A stretch of 64,000 bases of DNA, from the NCBI RefSeq assembly GCF_001662875.1, contig NZ_JPVZ01000001.1, forward strand, positions 806,001 through 870,000, in the 5' to 3' direction. The DNA comes from Thalassospira tepidiphila MCCC 1A03514. GTDB lineage: Bacteria > Pseudomonadota > Alphaproteobacteria > Rhodospirillales > Thalassospiraceae. Shown one piece after another: positions 41,890 through 51,144 of this stretch. A model generated the notes under the pieces. It worked only from the letters and a program-made list of their open reading frames with translations. It searched no databases and was not told the DNA's origin. The stretch's first letter is position 1, and every line of letters starts with the position of its first letter. A program made the position numbers and the translations under genes.

Positions 41890-42596
41890 GATCTAAATAG
41901 CCTCGTATATTGGGTTTCGTGTTTCATCGACGTCCAGTCGACCATCGGTGCCGCGGCACCAAGATCGGAAAGTTCAGCCTGCATGGCGTGATCAACAGCA
42001 ACCGATACTGCACCATCAAGCGACGACAGGGATCTGACACCATCGGTCTGCCCCAGCGGCACCAGACGCACTGCACTGGACACAAGATTTGCCGCCATCG
42101 CATGCAAATACGCGGTCAGCGCATCACGCAGCGGTACATCAAACTGGGCTGCGGCAATGCCCACCGCCACCGGATAGGATGGCAAACGATCATCTTCGCG
42201 CATGGCACTGGCCCAGCGGGTTATCATCCCATCACCCCAGACCTTTTGCATGGTCGAAACAAAGGCGCGTCCCTGTGCAGTTGCCTCCAACGCCATCTCG
42301 GACGTACCACGCCAGCAATCGGCCTCGACCCCGATGTCAAACAGGGCCGCTTCATCACCAGCGCGGGCAGCACGCCATGCGGCACAAAACAGCACCGCAT
42401 CAATCCGCCCGGCTCCGAATTCCAGAACCCCTTCAACCCAGTTGATCAGGCTATCGGCCGATGTCACCCGGCCGTCTTCGACGGCATATTCCACGCCATG
42501 CGAATAGGTATAGGCACCCACCGGGAATGACGGACTTAGCCACGTCATCAACCGCATCAGGCCTGCGGGGTTAAGGGTCAGGTCATCCGTGGTCAT
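41886..42596 (-). CDS. ureF: Urease accessory protein UreF
   Basis: 236 residues from the ATG at 42596 ([20 protein letters not shown]). The frame is open further upstream, but that part reads through the His-rich ureE tail and is out of frame with ureE, so it is rejected. All-helical protein with [23 protein letters not shown] and the conserved C-terminal [15 protein letters not shown] region. It forms the UreF-UreD-UreG complex that gates nickel transfer. Its start overlaps the ureE end by 14 nt. Confidence 0.93.
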   Translation of the reverse strand: MTTDDLTLNPAGLMRLMTWLSPSFPVGAYTYSHGVEYAVEDGRVTSADSLINWVEGVLEFGAGRIDAVLFCAAWRAARAGDEAALFDIGVEADCWRGTSEMALEATAQGRAFVSTMQKVWGDGMITRWASAMREDDRLPSYPVAVGIAAAQFDVPLRDALTAYLHAMAANLVSSAVRLVPLGQTDGVRSLSSLDGAVSVAVDHAMQAELSDLGAAAPMVDWTSMKHETQYTRLFRS

Positions 42597-43140
42597 GGGA
42601 ATGCCCGTGGTGATGGCTGTGCTTGTGATCATGCCCGTGATCATGTTCATGATCGTCATGGTCGAAATGATCGTTGCCATGGCTGTGACCATGCGCGCCG
42701 CCAAGCCCGTGATAGGCGCCATTCAGCGGATCAAACGGTGCGATTTCGTTTTCCACCACACCGCCAAGGCCCGTGATCATGTCGCGCATCACATGGTCAT
42801 CAATGATGCGCAGACGCCCGTCATTCAAAACCTGAACCGGGGTGTGCCGGTTGCCGATATGCCAGGCCAGTTTGGCGGTCGCAATCGGACCGGCCGCCGT
42901 AATGGTCAGAACCGGCTCCTCGGCTGCGCGGACGACAATCACCCCGCCATCGACAAGGCGCAACCGATCGCCATCCGCCAAACGCACCGCATGCGGCAGA
43001 TCAAGCAAGAATGGCTCGCCCGCATCATCATGCAGACGAATGCGGCGGCGATGCCGGTCAGAAAAGGCCAGGGTCACCGTGCCGCGCACTTCTGACGTGT
43101 CGGCGCGATCAACCGGGATATGTTCAATGGCGTGACGCAT
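42583..43140 (-). CDS. ureE: Urease nickel metallochaperone UreE
   Basis: 185 residues from the ATG at 43140; a GTG at 43155 is an alternative. The N-terminal peptide-binding domain has VTLAFSDRHRRRIRLHDDAGEPFLLDLP. The metal-binding domain has WHIGNRHTPVQV and DDHVMRDMITGLG, with the nickel His. The C-terminal ~40 residues are His/Asp/Gly-rich (HGHSHGNDHFDHDDHEHDHG and onward, more than 15 His) and should hold extra nickel. Its end overlaps the ureF start. Confidence 0.95.
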   Translation of the reverse strand: MRHAIEHIPVDRADTSEVRGTVTLAFSDRHRRRIRLHDDAGEPFLLDLPHAVRLADGDRLRLVDGGVIVVRAAEEPVLTITAAGPIATAKLAWHIGNRHTPVQVLNDGRLRIIDDHVMRDMITGLGGVVENEIAPFDPLNGAYHGLGGAHGHSHGNDHFDHDDHEHDHGHDHKHSHHHGHSHDHG

Positions 43141-43158
43141 GGAGTTCGCTACCACCGA

Positions 43159-44871
43159 TCAGAACAGGAAGTAACGCTGCGCCATCGGCACAACATCAAC
43201 CGGCTGACAGGTCAGAAGTTCACCATCCGCCGTCACCTGATAGGTTTCCGGATCAACTTCCATCACCGGCAACGCATCGTTCAGCTTCATGTCCTTCTTG
43301 CCGATATTACGCGTGTTCGACACGGCCAGAAGTTCCTTCGACAGGCCGAATTCGGCGGCAATACCCGCATCAATGCCCGCTTGCGATACAAACGAGAAGC
43401 TCGATTTCGCAAGCGCATTGCCATAGGCACCAAACATCGGACGGTAATGGACCGGCTGCGGCGTCGGGATCGATGCGTTCGGATCGCCCATGGCGGCGGC
43501 GGCAATCATGCCGGCCTTGATCACCATGTCGGGCTTGGTGCCAAAGAACATCGGTTTCCAAACCACAAGGTCGGCAATCTTGCCCACTTCGATGGAGCCG
43601 ACATGCGCCCCAATCCCCTGCGCAATCGCCGGGTTGATGGTGTATTTCGCAACATAACGCTTGGCGCGGAAGTTATCGTTACCCTTGCCAGAATCCTCGG
43701 GCAACGCACCGCGCTGCTTTTTCATCTTGTCGGCGGTCTGCCATGTGCGGGTGATGACTTCACCAACACGGCCCATCGCCTGACTGTCTGATGAAATTAT
43801 CGAAAATGCGCCAAGATCATGCAGGATATCCTCGGCCGCGATGGTTTCGCGGCGAATACGGCTTTCGGCAAATGCGACATCTTCGGGGATCTTCGGATCA
43901 AGGTGATGGCAAACCATCAACATGTCCAGATGCTCGTCAATCGTATTGACCGTGAACGGTCGGGTCGGGTTGGTCGAGCTTGGCAATACGTTGGCTTCGC
44001 CGCACAGCTTGATGATGTCTGGTGCGTGGCCACCACCGGCACCTTCGGTGTGGAAGGTGTGAATGGTCCGGCCCTTGAACGATGCACGGGTGTGCTCGAC
44101 AAAGCCGCTTTCATTCAATGTATCGGTATGGATCATGACCTGTACATCAAGGTCATCGGCAACTGACAGGCAGGTATCAATCGCCGCCGGGGTCGTGCCC
44201 CAGTCTTCATGAAGCTTCAGGCCGCACGCACCTGCCTTGACCTGCTCAATCAGCGATCCGGGCAGGGTCGCATTGCCCTTGCCAAAGAAACCGATATTCA
44301 TCGGAATGCCATCAGCTGCCTGCAGCATCCGGGCAATATGCCACGGACCTGGCGTACAGGTTGTGGCGTTCGTGCCCGCCGCCGGGCCGGTACCACCGCC
44401 CAGCATGCTGGTCACGCCGGAATAAAGCGCGTCTTCAACCTGCTGCGGGCAGATCCAGTGAATGTGGGCATCAATCCCGCCGGCGGTGATGATGTTGCCT
44501 TCACCGGCAATAATCTCGGTGCCCGGACCGATGATGATATCAACACCGGGTTGCACATCCGGGTTTCCGGCCTTGCCGATCCCCGCAATGCGGCCATCGC
44601 GGATGCCAATATCGGCCTTGATGATGCCGGTATAATCAAGGATCAGCGCATTGGTGATCACGGTATCAACGGCACCATCAGCACGCGTTGCCTGTGACTG
44701 GCCCATGCCATCACGGATCACCTTGCCGCCACCGAATTTGACTTCCTCGCCAAGGGTTGTGAAGTCTTTTTCAACCTCGATGATCAGGTCGGTGTCGGCC
44801 AGTCGCACCTTGTCGCCAACAGTCGGGCCAAACATTGCCGCATAGGACGGACGATCAATTTCATAAGCCAT
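43159..44871 (-). CDS. ureC: Urease alpha subunit
   Basis: 570 residues, the usual length. It hydrolyses urea to ammonia and carbamate. Nickel ligands: HIHWICPQQ (two His), the carbamylated lysine in [21 protein letters not shown], and [16 protein letters not shown]. The mobile flap contains the cysteine of MVCHHLDP. The C-terminal segment ends MAQRYFLF, as in other UreC proteins. All catalytic residues appear intact. It lies between ureB and ureE. Confidence 0.98.
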   Translation of the reverse strand: MAYEIDRPSYAAMFGPTVGDKVRLADTDLIIEVEKDFTTLGEEVKFGGGKVIRDGMGQSQATRADGAVDTVITNALILDYTGIIKADIGIRDGRIAGIGKAGNPDVQPGVDIIIGPGTEIIAGEGNIITAGGIDAHIHWICPQQVEDALYSGVTSMLGGGTGPAAGTNATTCTPGPWHIARMLQAADGIPMNIGFFGKGNATLPGSLIEQVKAGACGLKLHEDWGTTPAAIDTCLSVADDLDVQVMIHTDTLNESGFVEHTRASFKGRTIHTFHTEGAGGGHAPDIIKLCGEANVLPSSTNPTRPFTVNTIDEHLDMLMVCHHLDPKIPEDVAFAESRIRRETIAAEDILHDLGAFSIISSDSQAMGRVGEVITRTWQTADKMKKQRGALPEDSGKGNDNFRAKRYVAKYTINPAIAQGIGAHVGSIEVGKIADLVVWKPMFFGTKPDMVIKAGMIAAAAMGDPNASIPTPQPVHYRPMFGAYGNALAKSSFSFVSQAGIDAGIAAEFGLSKELLAVSNTRNIGKKDMKLNDALPVMEVDPETYQVTADGELLTCQPVDVVPMAQRYFLF

Positions 44872-44888
44872 TTATTCCATCCCCCCGC

Positions 44889-45194
44889 TTAAAGCTTGCC
44901 GTTGATTTTGGCGTTAAAGCCATAGACCGTGCCGGTACCGGCATATTTCACCAGATTGACTTCGCGCGACTGGCCCGGCTCGAAACGAACTGCGGTACCC
45001 GCCGGGATATCAAGGCGAAAGCCACGGGCGGCTTCACGATCAAAATCAAGGCCCGGATTGGTTTCGTAGAAATGATAGTGCGACCCCACCTGCACCGGGC
45101 GGTCCCCGGTATTGGCAACGGTGATGGTTTTGGTTTCACGCCCCTCGTTCAGGATGAGGCTGCCTTCCTTGGTAATGATTTCACCTGGAATCAT
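44889..45194 (-). CDS. ureB: Urease beta subunit
   Basis: 101 residues from the ATG at 45194 (AAGGGGG 7 nt upstream), [21 protein letters not shown]. An in-frame start ten codons earlier lacks the ribosome-binding site. Family motifs: [17 protein letters not shown] and [22 protein letters not shown]. Structural subunit of the (UreABC)3 enzyme. It is separate from ureA, not fused as in some epsilonproteobacteria. Confidence 0.97.
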   Translation of the reverse strand: MIPGEIITKEGSLILNEGRETKTITVANTGDRPVQVGSHYHFYETNPGLDFDREAARGFRLDIPAGTAVRFEPGQSREVNLVKYAGTGTVYGFNAKINGKL

Positions 45195-45207
45195 ATCAGT
45201 AGCCCCC

Positions 45208-45510
45208 TTAGCGAATTGGTTCATGAACGGTCACAAGCTTCGTCCCGTCGGGGAAGGTCGCTTCTACCTGAATTTCGTGGATCATTTCGGCAATGCCATC
45301 CATTACCTGATCGCGCGTGATCACGGTCGCCCCGTCGCGCATCAGATCGGCAACAGATTTGCCATCGCGCGCGCCTTCAACGACATAGTCGGTGATGATC
45401 GCGATCGCTTCGGGGTAATTAAGCTTCACCCCCCGTGCAAGGCGATTGCGCGCCACCATGGCGGCGACCGAGACCAGCAGTTTGTCCTTTTCGCGTGGCG
45501 TCAGATTCAT
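45208..45510 (-). CDS. ureA: Urease gamma subunit
   Basis: 100 residues. [50 protein letters not shown] is the standard UreA N terminus. [19 protein letters not shown] ends the protein. Structural subunit; 13-bp spacing to ureB and 27 bp to ureD suggests co-transcription. Confidence 0.97.
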   Translation of the reverse strand: MNLTPREKDKLLVSVAAMVARNRLARGVKLNYPEAIAIITDYVVEGARDGKSVADLMRDGATVITRDQVMDGIAEMIHEIQVEATFPDGTKLVTVHEPIR

Positions 45511-45537
45511 GCCTGCCTACTCCTTGGCTTCATTTTT

Positions 45538-46470
45538 TTAAATTTCCCACAAACGCGGCAAGCGTGCGGGAAGCCCCCTTGTTTGATGGCGGAATGTTTT
45601 CCACCACGCGCCATACACCCGGCGCAGTTTCATCGGATCGCGCGCCATGAAACGGGCAATCACAATTCCCTTCATCGCGGTCGCGGCACACAACACATCG
45701 CGCGCCTCAAGCCCCTCAGATGCCTGCGCCAGACAATCCCGCGCAGCCTCCAAATGATCTTCCGCGCCCTGCCCGACCAGAATGGCGGTCGCATTGGCAC
45801 GCGCGCCATCAAAGGCCGCTTCGTGATCAAGCATGCGCAACACATCACCTTCCAGATGCAGCGCATCGCGCCAGATCGGGCGACCCTCAATCGAAACATC
45901 CCACGCATCACGTGCCAGGCCCGTGGTAAACACCTCGCCGCGCGCAAGGCGGCCAAACACCATCATCTCGCCGGCCATCACCATGCCGCTGCCAGATGCA
46001 CGCACGGTGGTTTTGCGTTTCAGCCGGGCCTGATCAAACAGGATGCTTTCATGGGGCAACCATTCAAGCCAGCCACCATCGGCGACATCCAGATCAACCG
46101 ACATTTCGCAATCCGGTCCGACCGACCGGTAAATCTTTTCTGCCGCCTGCGCGGTAAACAGCGCCGATGCGCCTTCTTCGACCTTGCCGGCAAAGGCAAG
46201 CTTATCACCGCCAACCATGCCACCCGATGTGGTGACCAGAACAGCCGTCGCCAGATCCCCCGCAACCGGGCGCGGGAACAGGATTTTCATCGGGTCACGG
46301 TAATAAAGATGATCAAGGGCTGCATGCCCGCCCTGATGCGCTGCACCCGTGCCCTGACGAAACTTCACCTCGGCCCGGCCATCGGTGATGATGCGGGCGG
46401 GCGTTACTGGCGTTTCCATCTCCGCATTCGGAATTGCGGATGTTGTCGGTTCAAGTTTGCGAAGCTGCAC
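45538..46470 (-). CDS. ureD: Urease accessory protein UreD
   Basis: 310 residues with a GTG start at 46470 (AGGTGA 4 nt upstream). Motifs: AEVKFRQGTGAAHQGGHAALDHLYYRDPMKILFPRP, TTSGGMVGGDKL, AEKIYRS and LEWLPHESILFDQARLKR. It is the beta-helix scaffold joining UreF-UreG to the urease trimer for nickel insertion. First gene of the ure block, 161 bp after urtE. That gap holds an inverted repeat AGGACC-N11-GGTCCT (46501-46523) of unknown role. Confidence 0.93.
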   Translation of the reverse strand: MQLRKLEPTTSAIPNAEMETPVTPARIITDGRAEVKFRQGTGAAHQGGHAALDHLYYRDPMKILFPRPVAGDLATAVLVTTSGGMVGGDKLAFAGKVEEGASALFTAQAAEKIYRSVGPDCEMSVDLDVADGGWLEWLPHESILFDQARLKRKTTVRASGSGMVMAGEMMVFGRLARGEVFTTGLARDAWDVSIEGRPIWRDALHLEGDVLRMLDHEAAFDGARANATAILVGQGAEDHLEAARDCLAQASEGLEARDVLCAATAMKGIVIARFMARDPMKLRRVYGAWWKTFRHQTRGLPARLPRLWEI

Positions 46471-46631
46471 AAAGTCACCTGATTAATGCGGCCCACTGAC
46501 AGGACCTTAATACCAAGGGTCCTAACAGCAAGATGCGGGCCAACCGCCACCCCCCTGCCGATACAGTGAGTTTGGCGGTATTTGGCCCGATTGACAGCAT
46601 CAAGTTTGCGCAAAATTTTGGCAAATGCCGA

Positions 46632-47333
46632 TCAAACAGTCAGATAGGCACGGACTTTTTCACGATCGAGCGTTTCCTTCGCGCCCGACAAAACAACCTC
46701 GCCACGTTCAAGCACGACAATCTCGTCGGCCAGTTCATGGGCGAATTCAAAGTACTGCTCCACCAGCAGGATTGCCATATCACCGCGGTCGGCCAGCTGT
46801 TTGATAACGCGCTGAATGTCCTTGATGATGGATGGCTGAATGCCTTCGGTCGGTTCATCCAGCACCAGCAACCGTGGACGGGTGACAAGCGCCCGCCCAA
46901 TTGCAAGCTGCTGTTGCTGCCCACCCGAAAGGTCGCCACCACGACGGCCCAGCATGTCACGCAGCACCGGGAACAGTTCGAAAATCTCGTCCGGGATATG
47001 GCGCAGGGCACGTGGCAAGGCGGCAAAGCCGGTCTCAAGATTTTCCTTCACCGTCAGAAGCGGGAAAATCTCGCGCCCCTGCGGGACAATCGCGATCCCA
47101 TTGGCCGAGCGACGATAAGACGGATCGCGCGAGATATCCTTGCCTTCCCATTTGATGTTGCCTTCCGTTATCGGGTGCTGACCAACCACGGCCCGCATCA
47201 GCGATGTTTTGCCAACCCCGTTACGGCCCAGAACCGCGGTCACCTTGCCGGTTTCAGCACTCAGCGACACCTTGCGCAACGCATGGGACGCGCCATAGAA
47301 CAGATCAATATTGCTGACATCAAGCATGTTCAA
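46632..47333 (-). CDS. urtE: Urea ABC transporter ATP-binding protein UrtE
   Basis: 233 residues, LivF-like. Walker A GRNGVGKTSL, signature DLSGGQQQQLAIGRAL, Walker B LLVLDEPTEGIQPSIIKDIQRV, H-loop LLVEQYFEFAHE. The TEGIQPS motif after Walker B is typical of UrtE. It is 5 bp after urtD and the last transport gene before the urease block, a context that separates it from branched-chain amino-acid LivF. Confidence 0.94.
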   Translation of the reverse strand: MNMLDVSNIDLFYGASHALRKVSLSAETGKVTAVLGRNGVGKTSLMRAVVGQHPITEGNIKWEGKDISRDPSYRRSANGIAIVPQGREIFPLLTVKENLETGFAALPRALRHIPDEIFELFPVLRDMLGRRGGDLSGGQQQQLAIGRALVTRPRLLVLDEPTEGIQPSIIKDIQRVIKQLADRGDMAILLVEQYFEFAHELADEIVVLERGEVVLSGAKETLDREKVRAYLTV

Positions 47334-47338
47334 CTCCC

Positions 47339-48139
47339 CTAGCGGCCCAGATAGACTTCAATGACCCGCGGGTCTTTCTGCACGTGATCAAGGCGCCCTT
47401 CGGCCAGAACCGATCCTTCGTGAAGCACGGTCACCTTACAATCGAGGTCACGGACGAATTCCATGTCATGTTCAACCACCACGACCGAATATTCCTTGGA
47501 AATCGACCGTAAAAGTTTCGCCGTTTCCTCAGTCTCGGAATCGGTCATCCCGGCAACCGGCTCATCGACCAGAAGAAGTTCGGGTTCCTGCATCAACAGC
47601 ATGCCGATTTCCAGCCACTGTTTCTGCCCGTGCGAAAGATTGGCGGCCATCTCATCACGCTTGTCTTCCAGCATTATGGTGACCAGCGTCTTTTCGATCT
47701 TGATCTTTTCCGCATCAGAAAGGCGATGGAACAGGGCCTGAAACACCCCTCGCCCGCCCGAACACGCCAAAAGCAGGTTGTCGAACACCGTATGGCTTTC
47801 AAACACTGTCGGCTTCTGGAACTTGCGGCCAATGCCCAGATTGGCAATCTCGGCCTCGTCCAGCTTGGTCAGGTCGATCTCGCTTTTAAACAGGACATCA
47901 CCGGTATCAGGTCGGGTTTTGCCGGTGATGATATCCATCATGGTTGTCTTGCCCGCCCCGTTCGGGCCGATGATGGCGCGAAGTTCGCCCGGCTCGACAT
48001 AAAATGACAGGTTGTTGAGTGCGCGGAACCCGTCAAAGGTCACCGACACACCATCGACATAAAGAATGGTTTCCGACCGCGCGGATTTGACCTGTTCCTC
48101 GTCCGAGGCATTCTTTTGAATGGCGGCTGCTTCGCTCAT
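47339..48139 (-). CDS. urtD: Urea ABC transporter ATP-binding protein UrtD
   Basis: 266 residues, LivG-like. Walker A GPNGAGKTTMMDIITGKTRPD, the Q-loop region GRKFQKPTVFESHTVFDNL, signature LSHGQKQWLEIGM (Gly-Gly replaced by His-Gly, as in UrtD), Walker B LLLVDEPVAGMTDSE, H-loop VVEHDMEFV. The start overlaps the urtC stop by 4 nt. Confidence 0.94.
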   Translation of the reverse strand: MSEAAAIQKNASDEEQVKSARSETILYVDGVSVTFDGFRALNNLSFYVEPGELRAIIGPNGAGKTTMMDIITGKTRPDTGDVLFKSEIDLTKLDEAEIANLGIGRKFQKPTVFESHTVFDNLLLACSGGRGVFQALFHRLSDAEKIKIEKTLVTIMLEDKRDEMAANLSHGQKQWLEIGMLLMQEPELLLVDEPVAGMTDSETEETAKLLRSISKEYSVVVVEHDMEFVRDLDCKVTVLHEGSVLAEGRLDHVQKDPRVIEVYLGR

Positions 48140-49311
48140 GCCTTGCCTCCCTCATTTGCGCGGCGTTTACGCCAGGTCGTGAACAATGATTGCCGATCTG
48201 TCGATCCGAATGCCGGGATGGCACCGATCACACCTTTTGGCAGGAACAAGGTCACCGCAATGAACAGCCCACCCAGGAAGAACAGCCAGAAGTCCGGCAT
48301 CGCCCCGGTAAAGAAGGTCTTGGCATAGTTGACGATAAACGCGCCAAGCACCGCCCCATAAAGCGTGCCACGCCCGCCAACCGCAACCCAGATGACGATT
48401 TCAATTGAAAGGGCCGGGGCGAATTCGCCCGGGTTGATGATCCCGACTTGCGGCACATAAAGTGCGCCAGCGATGCCCGCCATCACCGCCGAAACGGTAA
48501 AGACAAACAGCTTGTAATATTCAACCCGGTAGCCTGTAAAACGCACGCGACTTTCGGCATCGCGAATGGCAATCAGAACCTTGCCCAGACGCGACTGGGT
48601 AATGCCACGCGCCACCGTATAGCAGATGCCAAGAAACACACAGGACGCGACAAATAAACCAGCCCGCGTGCCATCCGATTGCAACGAGTAGCCGAGCAAA
48701 TCCTTGAAATCGGTCAGACCGTTATTGCCACCAAAGCCCATATCGTTGCGGAAGAAGGCCAGCAACAACGCATAGGTCATGGCCTGCGTGATGATCGAAA
48801 GATACACTCCCGTCACCCGCGACCGGAAGGCAAGGAAACCAAACACAAAGGCCAGAAGCCCCGGCACAAACATCGCCATAACGATGGCAAACCAGAACAT
48901 GTCAAAGCCATACCAGTACCATGGCAATTCCTGCCAGTTCAGGAAGACCATGAAGTCCGGCAGGATCGGATCACCATAAACACCGCGATCGCCGATCTGA
49001 CGCATCAGATACATGCCCATGGCATACCCGCCGAGCGCAAAGAACGCCCCGTGGCCAAGCGACAAAATCCCGCAGAAACCCCAGATCAGATCGACACTGA
49101 GTGCCAGCAGCGCATAGCAAAGATACTTGCCCAGCAGGCTGACCATCCAGGTCGGCACATGGAAGGCGGAGCTTTCGGGCAACAAAAGGTTACTTGCCGG
49201 CACCAGAATGGCGGCCGCAATCAGGATACCCAAAAGGATCATCCCGCCGCGGTCTTTCAACAGCCAGCCAATAACCGGTGTCATTTGATACTTTTGACGA
49301 TAATCGGTCAT
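48136..49311 (-). CDS. urtC: Urea ABC transporter permease UrtC
   Basis: 391 residues, LivM-like, about ten membrane helices. Motifs: YALLALSVDLIWGFCGILSLGHGAFFALGGYAMGMYLM, then MGFGGNNGLTDFKDLLG, GKVLIAIRDAESRVRFTGY (the EAA-like coupling loop) and VGGRGTLYGAVLGAF. The NNGLTDF motif distinguishes UrtC from LivM. It begins 3 bp after urtB. Confidence 0.94.
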   Translation of the reverse strand: MTDYRQKYQMTPVIGWLLKDRGGMILLGILIAAAILVPASNLLLPESSAFHVPTWMVSLLGKYLCYALLALSVDLIWGFCGILSLGHGAFFALGGYAMGMYLMRQIGDRGVYGDPILPDFMVFLNWQELPWYWYGFDMFWFAIVMAMFVPGLLAFVFGFLAFRSRVTGVYLSIITQAMTYALLLAFFRNDMGFGGNNGLTDFKDLLGYSLQSDGTRAGLFVASCVFLGICYTVARGITQSRLGKVLIAIRDAESRVRFTGYRVEYYKLFVFTVSAVMAGIAGALYVPQVGIINPGEFAPALSIEIVIWVAVGGRGTLYGAVLGAFIVNYAKTFFTGAMPDFWLFFLGGLFIAVTLFLPKGVIGAIPAFGSTDRQSLFTTWRKRRANEGGKA

Positions 49312-49314
49312 GGA

Positions 49315-51018
49315 TCAGGCCTCCACCGCGCGACCTTTAAGGGCAAACAGCCCCTTGGGTCGTTTCTGGATAAACAGGATCAGCGCAATCAGGACAAAGA
49401 TCTTGGCCAGAACCGCACCTGCCATCGGCTCAAGGAACTTGTTGACGATACCAAGGCTGAATGCGCCCAGCACCGTGCCCCAAAGGTTCCCGACCCCGCC
49501 AAACACGACAACCATGAAACTGTCGATAATGTAAGTCTGACCAAGGTTCGGGCTGACATTTGAAATCTGGCTGAGCGCCACACCGGCAATGCCTGCAATC
49601 CCCGATCCCAGACCAAAGGTAAGCGCATCGACATAGCCGGTGCGAATACCAACCGATCCGGCCATCCGCCGGTTCTGGGTAACGGCGCGCATCTGCAAAC
49701 CAAACGCGGTATAACGCAGCACGGCTGCAATACCCGCGACCACGATGATGCTAAACAAGATGATCCACAGCCGGTTATAGGTCAGCACCAGACCGGTCGA
49801 AAATTCAATCGCGCCACTCATGAAATCAGGTGCGGTGACCTGCTGGTTGGTTGCACCGAAAATCGTTCGAATTGCCTGCTGCAAGACAAGGCTGACACCC
49901 CATGTCGCAAGCAGCGTTTCAAGTGGCCGACCATAGAGGAAACGGATCACGGATCGTTCGATCACAACCCCGACCGCACCGGCGACCAAAAAGGCGGCTG
50001 GCACTGAAATCACCAATGACCATGCCGACCCGGATGGCAGAATGGACCCAAGCGCCTGCTGCACCATAAAGGTGGTATAGGCACCGATCATGATCATTTC
50101 GCCATGCGCCATGTTGATCACGCCCATCACACCAAAGGTGATGGCAAGACCGACCGCCGCAAGAAGCAAAACCGACCCCAGACTGATACCGCGATAGACA
50201 TCCCCGATCGTCTGCCAGGTCGACAGACGACCTTCGACGGATGCAAGCGCATCCTCTGCGGCCGCAACAACTTCTGGCTCGTAACCTTCTGCCTCGGCAC
50301 TGGCGACAAATTGCGACAGCACCGCACGGATTTGCGGCGTGGTTTCGCTGGCCAGAACATCAATCGCGCTTAGGCGTTCTTCGGTGGTGTCACCGGCCGC
50401 CAGCGCCATGGTGGCCTGCGCCAGTTCCATGCGTGCCAGAAGCGTTTCATCCTCTTCGCGATCAATCGCGCGCAGAAGCAACGGCAGCATCGCCGGATCG
50501 CGGGCATCCATGATCTGCTCGACCGCAGCACTTCGGATATTGAGATCCGGGCTAAACAGGTTCAGCGTCGCCAACGCATCGCGCAGCGCACCCCGCAAAC
50601 GGTTGTTGATCTTGATCTTGGAGAGTTCCTTGGATGAACTTTCACCAACTTCTTCGCCGCTGACGATGTCGATATGTGTAAAGACCTTGCCCTTTTTGGT
50701 GGCGATGACGACATGCTCGTCGCTGTCGCGAACATAAAGGTCACCATCAAGCATGGCTTTGAGGATCGGGGCGACACGCGGATCACCGTCCGCTGCCATT
50801 TCTTCGATCACCGCGACCTTCTTGGTTGCACTTTTATCATTTAACTGTTCGGCGATGTTTCGCAGTTCTTCGTCGCTAAATGCCTGTGCGCTATTGGGTG
50901 TTGCGATCACAAGCAGGGCCAGACACGCGATCATGGCACCCAGTCGAAGGGCGACGTCACGCGTTTTGGCCAATGAGAACGGAGAACGGCGCAGCACTGA
51001 AAACATGTCATTGCGCAT
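49315..51018 (-). CDS. urtB: Urea ABC transporter permease UrtB
   Basis: 567 residues from the ATG at 51018; the frame continues 42 codons upstream without a ribosome-binding site. The first ~40 residues are a signal peptide (MIACLALLVIATPNSAQAF). A periplasmic helical-repeat domain of about 230 residues follows (MAADGDPRVAPILKAMLDGDL, ATLNLFSPDLNIRSAAVEQI), typical of UrtB and absent from LivH. The permease part begins near residue 270 (SLGSVLLLAAVGLAITFGVMGVINMAHGEMIMIGAYT) and ends with VFGGVGNLWGTVLGAFSLG. Works with UrtC. Confidence 0.93.
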   Translation of the reverse strand: MRNDMFSVLRRSPFSLAKTRDVALRLGAMIACLALLVIATPNSAQAFSDEELRNIAEQLNDKSATKKVAVIEEMAADGDPRVAPILKAMLDGDLYVRDSDEHVVIATKKGKVFTHIDIVSGEEVGESSSKELSKIKINNRLRGALRDALATLNLFSPDLNIRSAAVEQIMDARDPAMLPLLLRAIDREEDETLLARMELAQATMALAAGDTTEERLSAIDVLASETTPQIRAVLSQFVASAEAEGYEPEVVAAAEDALASVEGRLSTWQTIGDVYRGISLGSVLLLAAVGLAITFGVMGVINMAHGEMIMIGAYTTFMVQQALGSILPSGSAWSLVISVPAAFLVAGAVGVVIERSVIRFLYGRPLETLLATWGVSLVLQQAIRTIFGATNQQVTAPDFMSGAIEFSTGLVLTYNRLWIILFSIIVVAGIAAVLRYTAFGLQMRAVTQNRRMAGSVGIRTGYVDALTFGLGSGIAGIAGVALSQISNVSPNLGQTYIIDSFMVVVFGGVGNLWGTVLGAFSLGIVNKFLEPMAGAVLAKIFVLIALILFIQKRPKGLFALKGRAVEA

Positions 51019-51105
51019 GATCACCAAACCTTTGAATTCAATATGGAAAATTGGATAAAGAAAACGCGGACAGCAGGCAGGTGCTGATTGCGTTGAAAAT
51101 GAACA

Positions 51106-51131
51106 GGCCGGTCGCGTTGCCACGACCGGCC
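51106..51131 (-). repeat. Intercistronic hairpin between urtA and urtB
   Basis: GGCCGGTCG and CGACCGGCC form a perfect 9-bp stem with an 8-nt loop, just after the urtA stop, with no following T-run. Such stems often protect the 3' end of abundant binding-protein mRNA. This fits an excess of UrtA over the permeases. Confidence 0.7.
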
Positions 51132-51144
51132 CATCCGAAACCAA

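Noticed and set aside
41886..42722. Longer 278-codon version of ureF
   Set aside because: The extra 42 codons overlap the His-rich end of ureE in another frame and give Met/Thr/Ile-rich nonsense; the ATG at 42596 matches UreF.
42589..43095. 168-codon plus-strand frame rich in Met and Val
   Set aside because: Antisense of the His-rich ureE tail (CAY read as RTG).
49315..51144. Longer 609-codon version of urtB
   Set aside because: The extra codons read through the urtA-urtB hairpin and lack a ribosome-binding site; the start at 51018 gives a proper signal peptide.
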